A stretch of 21,609 nucleotides of DNA from Flavobacteriales bacterium. Its GTDB lineage: Bacteria; Bacteroidota; Bacteroidia; Flavobacteriales; Flavobacteriaceae. Position numbers and translations under genes: made by a program. Of the stretch, positions 15,347 through 21,565 are shown piece by piece. The notes below the pieces were generated by a model that was given only the letters and a program-made list of their open reading frames with translations, made no database searches and was not told the origin of the DNA. Location of the stretch: contig WGAP01000096.1 of assembly GCA_015494775.1 (NCBI GenBank), positions 1-21,609 on the forward strand, read 5' to 3'. Position 1 is the first letter of the stretch, and the number at the start of each line of letters is the position of its first letter.

Positions 15347-15640
15347 ATGATGACGAAAAAGGAAATCATTCTGAAATTAAAGGAATTAAAGCCCATTTTG
15401 CAAAAGGAGTATGCAATAAAAAAAATCGGGCTTTTCGGTTCATTTGTCGATGAACATTTTACGGAAGAAAGCGATATAGATATTCTTATCGAATTGGAAA
15501 AACCCATCGGCTGGAAATTTTTCGGTATGGAATTATTTTTGGAAAAAATATTTAACCGAAAAATCGATTTGGTTACTAAAAATGCTTTAAAAGAACAATT
15601 GAAGGACAAAATTCTGGAAAAGGTTCAATATATAGATTGA
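15347..15640 (+). CDS. mntA: MNT-type nucleotidyltransferase antitoxin with broken HEPN partner
   Basis: The product has 97 residues (MMTKKEIILKLKELKPILQK...). The GSX10DXD signature is kept (GSFVDEHFTEESDIDIL) and a third Asp is in KIDLVT. The usual ARGE stretch after GS, present in the first MNT protein, is replaced by VDEH, which may affect activity. Length and fold match HEPN/MNT antitoxins. The stop codon TGA overlaps the TTG start of the HEPN frame (TTGA, 15637-15640), so the two genes were translationally coupled. The region is clearly AT-richer than the surrounding genes, as expected for an acquired toxin-antitoxin module. ATG 15350 is an equally possible start. Confidence 0.87.
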   Translation: MMTKKEIILKLKELKPILQKEYAIKKIGLFGSFVDEHFTEESDIDILIELEKPIGWKFFGMELFLEKIFNRKIDLVTKNALKEQLKDKILEKVQYID

Positions 15641-15997
15641 AGAAGAAAGATAGAACATATTTGATTTATTTGGAAGATATTTCGGTTGCCATGAACCGGA
15701 TTATCGAATATATTGCCGGTTATCATTTTTCTAAGTTCAAAAAGGACTACAAAACGGTGGATGCAATAATACGAAACTTTGAAATTATCGGAGAGGCATC
15801 AAAATTTGCCGGCGAAATTCAAAGAAAAATATCCCGAAGTACCTTGGGCTTAAATGTATTTGTTGCGAAATAAAATAAGCCATGAATATTTCGGGATAGA
15901 TTATGAAATCATTTGGGATATAGCCGTTCATTATTTGCCGCAAAATAAATTACAAATTGAACGGATAATAGAAATGGAAAAAAAACAAAGGAGATAA
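15637..15997 (+). pseudogene. HEPN-domain toxin gene, inactivated by frameshift and nonsense codon
   Basis: The first frame starts at TTG 15637 (KKKDRTYLIYLEDISVAMNR ... NFEIIGEASKFAGEI), the N-terminal half of a DUF86-type HEPN toxin. After GAA ATT at 15814-15819 the family pattern continues one base later as KEKYPEVPW, so one extra base lies near 15820. In that frame a TAA stop follows at 15851-15853 (PWA-stop), immediately followed by ATG 15854 and MYLLRNKISHEYFGIDYEIIW, ending at TAA 15995-15997. The catalytic RX4H motif (RNKISH) is therefore intact but out of frame with the start. Without correction the translated product ends at 15873 without the motif. Two separate lesions make sequencing error unlikely. 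A separately translated C-terminal piece from ATG 15854 is conceivable but unsupported. Confidence 0.85.
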
Positions 15998-16092
15998 ATT
16001 ATCGAAATATCAAAAACCGGAATAAAGAACGTGATTTTCCGTTTTTTGAGAAGCATATATAAAATCCGTTTTCGTGCATTATTTATATTCCC

Positions 16093-16112
16093 GCGCCAGG
16101 GATGGGAGCGGT
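16093..16112 (+). repeat. Isolated box 1, truncated repeat copy D
   Basis: A perfect 20-base match to box 1 of copies A and C (GCGCCAGGGATGGGAGCGGT), preceded by CC as in copy A. No box 2, box 3 or stem module follows. Within a few bases the sequence passes into a different set of AT-rich hairpins. It is either a deleted copy or a solo form of the element. Confidence 0.8.
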
Positions 16113-16132
16113 TGCATATCGTTTTTTTTATT

Positions 16133-16164
16133 GTTCTTTCTTTTGCTTGCCCAAAAGAAAGAAC
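16133..16164. repeat. Perfect 13-bp hairpin
   Basis: GTTCTTTCTTTTG (16133-16145) and CAAAAGAAAGAAC (16152-16164) form a perfect stem around a 6-base loop, preceded by a T run and followed by AT-rich sequence. Similar hairpins are scattered between genes in Bacteroidota as far as I recall. It could also stop transcription coming from the HEPN side. Confidence 0.6.
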
Positions 16165-16184
16165 CAAATCATTAAAAATGTTTT

Positions 16185-16207
16185 TTTGTTCGGCTTCGCC
16201 GAACAAA
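16185..16207. repeat. 10-bp hairpin with TTC loop
   Basis: TTTGTTCGGC (16185-16194) pairs with GCCGAACAAA (16198-16207) around TTC. It follows a T run and sits 20 bases from the preceding hairpin. Confidence 0.55.
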
Positions 16208-16231
16208 GAAAAGGACACTTTTACAATAAAT

Positions 16232-16273
16232 TTTTCGGGGCGTCATCAGGTTAAATTTATGACGCCCCGAAAA
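16232..16273. repeat. Perfect 15-bp hairpin with 12-base loop
   Basis: TTTTCGGGGCGTCAT (16232-16246) and ATGACGCCCCGAAAA (16259-16273) are exact complements around a 12-base AT-rich loop. The symmetrical A/T ends make it look like a bidirectional terminator or a REP-type palindrome. Confidence 0.6.
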
Positions 16274-16281
16274 CCGCGGTC

Positions 16282-16363
16282 AAAATTTGGCGGGCTGCGC
16301 CCTGGGCTTCCAAATTTTTCCCGCCTATTTTGGTGAAAAAGATTTTTTATTCGCTTCGCGAAT
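16282..16363. repeat. Two further palindromes in the repeat cluster
   Basis: AAAATTTGG (16282-16290) pairs with CCAAATTTT (16310-16318) around a GC-rich loop, and ATTCGC (16349-16354) pairs with GCGAAT (16358-16363) around TTC. With the preceding hairpins they fill the gap between truncated copy D and the cloverleaf-like module. I see no gene from 15998 to 16864. Confidence 0.5.
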
Positions 16364-16440
16364 CTTGGATTTTTTCATTAATGCCCAGTGTTAGATTGTT
16401 CGGTATTTGTCATTCAAGCGCGGCTTGTCGCGCAGGAAAA

Positions 16441-16553
16441 GGCCGGCGGCTGAGTGCTACGAACATAGTGAGCAGTGTATCGAAGCCCGGCCGGTCAATC
16501 CGGTCGCTTCGATACAATTTTTGCTTCGCAAAAATCACTCAGCGACCTACATC
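16441..16553 (+). repeat. Cloverleaf-like repeat module preceding copy C
   Basis: The outer stem GCTGAGTG/CACTCAGC (16449-16456 with 16536-16543) encloses arms CTA/TAG (in 16457-16468), an 11-bp arm TGTATCGAAGC/GCTTCGATACA (16476-16486 with 16506-16516) and TTTTTGC/GCAAAAA (16518-16524 with 16528-16534). It is the homologue of 10001-10109 and ends in the same spacer GACCTACATC before box 1. Differences from the other copy fall in loops, extend a stem, or preserve pairing, apart from one lost C:G pair beside the first-arm loop. Confidence 0.75.
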
Positions 16554-16790
16554 GCGCCAGGGATGGGAGCGGTTATGCGCGGGCGGCGCGCCGTAGGCCT
16601 GCCGTGGCGGCGGGGCGACCGGAAGAAAGCCACGTCCGCCACGATTGCAGGGCAAGAGCGGGCCGCCCGCGCATTTGAGCGGACAGCCCGGCCGGCGCCG
16701 CGTGAGTGCCGGCAGGCGCGAGGGCGTCCGTCGTCCCGAAGCGCCTGCCGGTGCGGCTCAGCCGCCACGAACGCGTGCGGCGGGGCGCCC
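16554..16790 (+). repeat. GC-rich modular structured repeat, copy C
   Basis: Box 1 is at 16554-16573, box 2 at 16676-16691 and box 3 at 16783-16790. The first module is almost identical to copy B, with a perfect 13-bp base stem (16575-16587 with 16662-16674). The second module is unrelated to that of A and B and shorter: an 11-bp stem CCGGCAGGCGC/GCGCCTGCCGG (16709-16719 with 16741-16751) around a 21-base loop. GCCC of box 2 can still pair with GGGC of box 3. The element ends about 50 bases before the putative yidD promoter. Confidence 0.87.
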
Positions 16791-16839
16791 TAAAAATAAA
16801 AAGCATCCCGGCAGAGGTAACAAACCGCACATTAATTTG

Positions 16840-16847
16840 TATCTTTA
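16840..16847 (+). promoter_or_regulatory. Putative -7 box of the yidD operon
   Basis: TATCTTTA matches TAnnTTTG except for the last base and lies 17 bases before ATG 16865. No clear -33 element is seen. Confidence 0.4.
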
Positions 16848-16864
16848 CAGCGGAATAGGAAGCT

Positions 16865-17164
16865 ATGCCATCACGTGTGCAACGCATATTGACCGTGCCT
16901 TTGATTTGGCTCGTTCGCTTTTATCAGGCGGCCATTTCGCCCTACCTGGGCAGTTCGTGCCGTTATACGCCCACCTGCTCGCAATACACCATTGAGGCGC
17001 TGCAAATGCACGGGCTGTTTGTAGGCGGGTGGTTGGCCATTCGGCGCATTGCATCCTGCCATCCCTTGGGCGGACACGGCTATGACCCCGTGCCTACGAA
17101 AGAAGAACTCGCGCGGCGTATCCCGTTCCGTAAACTCAATCCGAAAAAATACAAACGCCGATGA
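16865..17164 (+). CDS. yidD: Membrane protein insertion efficiency factor YidD
   Basis: The product has 99 residues. An amphipathic N-terminal helix ([19 protein letters not shown]) leads into the family's hallmark cysteine region [16 protein letters not shown] (Cys32, Cys38) and [24 protein letters not shown] (Cys65). YidD is a small inner-membrane-associated protein that assists YidC in membrane protein insertion. It is usually found near rpmH/rnpA/yidC, but here it heads an operon with lgt. Its stop overlaps the lgt start by four bases (ATGA), so the two are translationally coupled. The basic C-terminus ([10 protein letters not shown]) is normal for the family. Confidence 0.95.
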   Translation: MPSRVQRILTVPLIWLVRFYQAAISPYLGSSCRYTPTCSQYTIEALQMHGLFVGGWLAIRRIASCHPLGGHGYDPVPTKEELARRIPFRKLNPKKYKRR

Positions 17165-18015
17165 TTTTCGACGCCATACATTGGGATCCCGACATAGGCA
17201 TTCATCTGGGCTCCTTTACCATTCGTTATTACAGTTTGATGTATGTGCTGGGCTTTCTGGTGGGCTATTATGTAGTCAGGGCCGTGTTCCGGCGGGAAAA
17301 AGAAAACGAGGCCTTGCTCGACCCGCTACTGATTTATATAGCGCTGGGCGTGATTTTGGGCGCGCGGTTGGGACACGTTTTTTTCTACGATTGGCCTTAT
17401 TTCAGCAAGCATCCGTTGGAAATTTTGTTGCCCTTCCGCTTCGAACCGGAATTTAAATTTACGGGCTTCCAGGGCCTGGCAAGCCACGGGGCGACAATTG
17501 GTATTGCTTTGGCGGCCTGGCTTTTTTATCGCAAGTATAAATCCAAAATCCGTCATCACGATTTCCTGTGGTGGACGGACAGGTTGGTTTTGGCCATTCC
17601 GTTCGGCGGGGCGATGATCCGCATCGGCAATTTGCTCAATTCCGAAATTGTAGGCAAACCCACGCATAGCAATTACGGCTTTGTTTTTGTGCAATTGGGC
17701 GAAAATTTTCCGCGCCACCCTACCCAACTCTACGAGGCGGGAAGTTACTTCCTGCTATTCCTGTTGATGCTTTGGATTTATTGGAAAACCGATATTCCAC
17801 GCTTTCGCGGAATGATGTTCGGGATATTTTTCACCTTGCTTTGGGTCATCCGTTTTGTGATTGAATTTTGGAAAGAACCGCAGGATACGGCCGATGCACA
17901 AGTGCTGTTGCACACGGGATTGGACAAAGGACAGTGGTTGAGTGTGCCGTTTATCCTTATCGGTTTGTTTTTTGTTTGGTATGGAAAAAAACATAAGTAT
18001 AATGAAACGAATTAG
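17161..18015 (+). CDS. lgt: Prolipoprotein diacylglyceryl transferase
   Basis: The product has 284 residues with several membrane helices. Conserved Lgt motifs are present: [12 protein letters not shown] near 67-78, GLASHG with His109, [12 protein letters not shown] (154-165, the signature with its Arg and Asn residues), RHPTQLYEA (185-193) and [11 protein letters not shown] (231-241). It transfers diacylglycerol from phosphatidylglycerol to the lipobox cysteine of prolipoproteins in the inner membrane. The start overlaps yidD by four bases and the end overlaps the following lipoprotein gene by 14 bases. Length and motif order are normal, and it appears intact. Confidence 0.96.
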   Translation: MIFDAIHWDPDIGIHLGSFTIRYYSLMYVLGFLVGYYVVRAVFRREKENEALLDPLLIYIALGVILGARLGHVFFYDWPYFSKHPLEILLPFRFEPEFKFTGFQGLASHGATIGIALAAWLFYRKYKSKIRHHDFLWWTDRLVLAIPFGGAMIRIGNLLNSEIVGKPTHSNYGFVFVQLGENFPRHPTQLYEAGSYFLLFLLMLWIYWKTDIPRFRGMMFGIFFTLLWVIRFVIEFWKEPQDTADAQVLLHTGLDKGQWLSVPFILIGLFFVWYGKKHKYNETN

Positions 18016-18487
18016 TGTAATCCTGCTCCTTGTGAGCATTGCCGGGCTTTGGTCATGTGGAGACGATGCCGGGAAAACCCGAAAGTTGGACCGCGAAATA
18101 ACCTTTAAAATCGATAGCAAAGGAGCTTTTTACCGCGGCGACAGTTTGCTGGGCAAATTCGACATTGAAACGGCCGATACCGAATACAAGCGCACCACCG
18201 GATTGATGTATCGCAAAAAAATGAAGGACAATCAGGCCATGCTTTTTATTTTCGGCGACGAAGCCCCGCGATATTTTTGGATGCACAATACCTATATTCC
18301 CTTGGACATCATTTATTTGGACAAAAACCGGAAAATCGTTTCGGTGCAGAAAAATGCCAAACCTTTGGATGATACCGCCTTACCTTCCAACAATCCCGCG
18401 CAATATGTTTTGGAAGTAAAAGCGGGGATTTACGATCGCCTGGGTTTAAAACCGGGCGACAGTTTAGCCGTTAGCAAAATCAAGTGA
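18002..18487 (+). CDS. DUF192 family lipoprotein
   Basis: The product has 161 residues from ATG 18002. The signal peptide [19 protein letters not shown] has a lipobox ending in Cys19, followed by GDDAGK. An acidic pair just after the lipidated Cys resembles the lipoprotein export signals reported for surface lipoproteins of Bacteroidota, so surface exposure is possible. The rest is a DUF192 domain (FDIETADTEYKRTTGLMYRK, FWMHNTYIPLDIIYLDKN, VLEVKAG, LGLKPGDSL), a small beta-rich fold of unknown function. It overlaps lgt, whose enzyme would lipidate it, and its TGA overlaps the ribF ATG by one base. A longer frame beginning upstream would lie within lgt and lose the signal peptide. Confidence 0.9.
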   Translation: MKRISVILLLVSIAGLWSCGDDAGKTRKLDREITFKIDSKGAFYRGDSLLGKFDIETADTEYKRTTGLMYRKKMKDNQAMLFIFGDEAPRYFWMHNTYIPLDIIYLDKNRKIVSVQKNAKPLDDTALPSNNPAQYVLEVKAGIYDRLGLKPGDSLAVSKIK

Positions 18488-19404
18488 TGACGCACATCCT
18501 TACGGGAAATCAGCGGCCCGAAGGGCCGACGGCCGTTACGGTGGGCTCCTTTGACGGCGTGCACCTGGGACACCGGTTTTTGTTTGACAGACTTACCCAA
18601 CAGGCGCGGCAGCAGAATCTGAAAAGCTTGGTTTTTACGTTTGACCCGCATCCCTTGCAAGTGCTGCGACCGGAACAACCACTGAAATTGCTCACCACCC
18701 GGCGCGAAAAGGAATTTTTATTGGCCGGTTTGGATTTGGATTATACTTATTTTCAACATTTTGACAAACCTTTTGCGGCGCTCAACGGCGCGGATTTTTT
18801 ACGAATGCTTACGCGGGATTTCGGAATGAAATACTTGCTTACGGGCCACGACCACCGTTTCGGCTCCGACGGAATGCGTCGTTTGGATGAAATCCGGCAT
18901 CTCGGAGAACAAATGGGTTTTAAAGTGCAAACGGCCGATGTTTTCGAATCGGAGGGAAAGCCGGTCAATTCCACACGTATTCGCGGGCTTTTGTCCGAAG
19001 GACAAATACGGGCGGCCAACCGGCTTTTGGGCTACGATTATTTGCTTTCGGGTACCGTGGTGCACGGCAGTCGTTTCGGACGGCGTATCGGTTTTCCCAC
19101 GGCCAATATTCAACCGGAAAACGACGCCAAACTCATTCCGCCCGATGGCGTTTATGCCGTGCAGTCCTATATTGACGGCCGGCTAACGTCCGGCGTGATG
19201 AACATCGGAACGCGGCCTACGGTAAACGGCAAACACCGGCAAATCGAAATTCATTTTCCCGGTTTTGAAGACGACCTTTACGGCCGGTTTTTGTTGACGC
19301 ACACGGTGGATTTTATCCGTGCGGAACAAAAATTCAATAGCCCCGAAGCGCTTGCCCGTCAGATTGACCGGGATATTGCACAGATGCGGGAGGTGTTGGA
19401 TTAG
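18487..19404 (+). CDS. ribF: Bifunctional riboflavin kinase / FAD synthetase
   Basis: The product has 305 residues from ATG 18487. A GTG one codon earlier would also work and would overlap the previous stop by four bases. The N-terminal adenylyltransferase domain shows GSFDGVHLGH, FDPHPL, LLTGHDHRFG and the NSTRIRGLL motif. The C-terminal riboflavin kinase domain shows GTVVHGSRFGRRIGFPTANI and the GVMNIGTRPTV loop. It makes FMN and then FAD from riboflavin and ATP in the cytoplasm. It is the last gene of the overlapping yidD-lgt-lipoprotein-ribF block; a 178-base gap follows before uvrB. Family length is normal. Confidence 0.96.
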   Translation: MTHILTGNQRPEGPTAVTVGSFDGVHLGHRFLFDRLTQQARQQNLKSLVFTFDPHPLQVLRPEQPLKLLTTRREKEFLLAGLDLDYTYFQHFDKPFAALNGADFLRMLTRDFGMKYLLTGHDHRFGSDGMRRLDEIRHLGEQMGFKVQTADVFESEGKPVNSTRIRGLLSEGQIRAANRLLGYDYLLSGTVVHGSRFGRRIGFPTANIQPENDAKLIPPDGVYAVQSYIDGRLTSGVMNIGTRPTVNGKHRQIEIHFPGFEDDLYGRFLLTHTVDFIRAEQKFNSPEALARQIDRDIAQMREVLD

Positions 19405-19529
19405 GAAATAAGTCATTTAACATATTGAACCGGTATGGTATAGCACGAAAGTGTAGGGAATTTGACAGCTAATAAACTGTTTTAATTTTACCATCAACTA
19501 ATTATGTATGATTTTTTTATTTGGAAATG

Positions 19530-19537
19530 TAAATTTG
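19530..19537 (+). promoter_or_regulatory. Putative -7 box of uvrB
   Basis: TAAATTTG is a full TAnnTTTG match 45 bases before ATG 19583. The -33 position lacks a clear TTG. I see no SOS-type operator. The rest of the 19405-19582 gap is AT-rich without other recognisable signals. Confidence 0.45.
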
Positions 19538-19582
19538 ACCACAGTCTGATGTTTCCCTAAATTGCAATGGCAAAAACCGCTC

Positions 19583-21565
19583 ATGAAACCCTTCCGCGTC
19601 ATATCACCCTTCCGTCCCACGGGCGACCAACCCGAAGCCATCCGTCAATTGGCCGAAGGTATTCGCAGCGGCCTACCCTATCAAACGCTGATGGGCGTTA
19701 CCGGTTCGGGGAAAACCTTTACCATGGCCAAGGTCGTCGAAGCCGTGCAAAGGCCTACGTTGGTACTGGCGCATAACAAAACCCTGGCGGCACAACTTTA
19801 CGAGGAATTCAAACGCTTTTTCCCGCACAACGCCGTGGAATATTTCGTTTCCTACTACGATTACTACCAACCCGAGGCCTACCTGCCTGTTACGGATACC
19901 TACATTGAAAAGGATTTGTCCATCAACGAGGAAATCGAACGCTTCCGGCTCAGCACCACATCCACCCTGCTTTCGGGGCGGCGGGATGTGATTGTGGTGG
20001 CTTCGGTGTCGTGCATTTACGGTATCGGCAATCCGGCGGAATTCAAGAAAAATACCGTGGAAGTAACGTCCAAAACTTCGCGAACCCAATTGCTCAACGG
20101 CCTGGTGCAAGCCCTTTATTTCCGGTCGGAAATTCCCAAAGCGGGAACTTTCATCGTCAAGGGCGATACCGTTACGGTTTATACGCCTTATGCCAATCAA
20201 TATTACCGGTTTTCGTTTTGGGGAAACGATTTGGACAGCATCGAAATTTATGATGTGGAAACGAATAATTTGTTAGACCGGCCCGAGCGTTTGCTGATTT
20301 ATCCGGCCAATGTATTCGTTACTTCACGCAACCGTATTGAGGAAGCTGTGGTGGAAATCCGCCGCGACCTGGAAAAGCAGGTGGAATATTTTACCAAACA
20401 AGGCAAAACCCTGGAAGCCACGCGCATACGCGAACGTACGGAATACGACCTGGAAATGTTGCAGGAACTGGGTTATTGTCCGGGTATAGAAAACTATTCG
20501 CGTTATCTGGACGGGCGTCCGCCCGGCTCGCGGCCGTTTTGTTTGTTGGATTATTTCCCGGACGATTACCTGATGTTTATCGACGAAAGCCATGTTACTG
20601 TTCCGCAAGTGCGGGCCATGTACGGCGGCGACCGCTCGCGCAAACTCAACCTGGTGGAATACGGTTTCCGGCTGCCGGCGGCCCTGGACAACCGTCCGCT
20701 CACCTTCGACGAGTTTGAAAGCATGCAAAACCAAGTGGTGTTTGTGAGTGCCACGCCCGCGGAATATGAACTGGCCAAATCCGGCGGCGTGGTGGTGGAA
20801 CAAATCGTACGACCTACGGGACTTTTGGACCCGGAAATCGAAGTACGACCCACGCAAAACCAAATTGACGACCTGCTGGAAGAAATCCGCCAACGGGTGG
20901 AAAAGGACGAACGCGTGCTCGTTACAACCCTTACCAAACGCTTGGCCGAGGAACTGACCAAATACCTGGAAAAAATCGATGTTCGGGCGCGCTATATTCA
21001 TTCGGACGTGGACACCTTGGAACGGGTGGAAATTATGAACGATTTGCGGCGCGGACGCTTTGATGTATTGGTAGGCGTCAATTTGCTGCGCGAAGGGTTG
21101 GATTTACCCGAAGTGTCGCTCGTGGCCATTTTGGACGCTGACAAGGAGGGATTTTTGCGTTCGCACCGTTCGCTTATTCAAACCATCGGAAGGGCGGCAC
21201 GGCACGTGCACGGCAAAGCCATTATGTATGCCGACAAAATCACGCGCAGCATGCAAGCCACCATCGACGAAACCAACCGCCGCCGGTTCAAACAAATGGA
21301 ATACAACCGCCGCCACGGCATCACGCCCAAAGCCATTCACAAAGACATAGGTACGGCCTTCGGGGAGCCCGCCACACGACCGCAAACCGGCGTTCCGAAA
21401 CGGGAACCGGACGAACCGGCTTGGCAATCGCCGGACGAAATCCGCAAACTCATCCGCGAATACACCGCCAAAATGCAGGAAAGCGCCAAGGCCTTCGATT
21501 TCCTCAAAGCCGCCGAATACCGCGACCGTATCGATGCGTTGAAGAAGGCGTTGGAGGAAGGGTGA
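19583..21565 (+). CDS. uvrB: Excinuclease ABC subunit UvrB
   Basis: From ATG 19583 the product has 660 residues. Helicase motifs are in order: GVTGSGKT (38-45), the damage-probing beta-hairpin region YYDYYQPEAYLPVTDTYIEK (91-110), MFIDESHV (331-338), SLVAILDADKEGFLRS and QTIGRAARH. The C-terminal UVR domain (IRKLIREYTAKMQESAKAF ... AAEYRDRIDALKKAL) binds UvrC. It verifies damage handed over by UvrA and positions UvrC for incision. A TTG seven codons upstream is open in frame, but the ATG matches the family N-terminus (FRVISPFRPTGDQPEAI). The gene is complete. The 44 bases after it show nothing further. Confidence 0.97.
   Translation: MKPFRVISPFRPTGDQPEAIRQLAEGIRSGLPYQTLMGVTGSGKTFTMAKVVEAVQRPTLVLAHNKTLAAQLYEEFKRFFPHNAVEYFVSYYDYYQPEAYLPVTDTYIEKDLSINEEIERFRLSTTSTLLSGRRDVIVVASVSCIYGIGNPAEFKKNTVEVTSKTSRTQLLNGLVQALYFRSEIPKAGTFIVKGDTVTVYTPYANQYYRFSFWGNDLDSIEIYDVETNNLLDRPERLLIYPANVFVTSRNRIEEAVVEIRRDLEKQVEYFTKQGKTLEATRIRERTEYDLEMLQELGYCPGIENYSRYLDGRPPGSRPFCLLDYFPDDYLMFIDESHVTVPQVRAMYGGDRSRKLNLVEYGFRLPAALDNRPLTFDEFESMQNQVVFVSATPAEYELAKSGGVVVEQIVRPTGLLDPEIEVRPTQNQIDDLLEEIRQRVEKDERVLVTTLTKRLAEELTKYLEKIDVRARYIHSDVDTLERVEIMNDLRRGRFDVLVGVNLLREGLDLPEVSLVAILDADKEGFLRSHRSLIQTIGRAARHVHGKAIMYADKITRSMQATIDETNRRRFKQMEYNRRHGITPKAIHKDIGTAFGEPATRPQTGVPKREPDEPAWQSPDEIRKLIREYTAKMQESAKAFDFLKAAEYRDRIDALKKALEEG

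Noticed and set aside
15820..15853. Programmed ribosomal frameshift in the HEPN gene at the AAAGAAAAAT run
   Set aside because: Even after shifting, translation would meet the TAA at 15851-15853, so a simple frameshift cannot restore the toxin.
323..16790. CRISPR array
   Set aside because: The repeats are kilobases apart, much longer than CRISPR repeats, not regularly spaced, and no cas gene is present.
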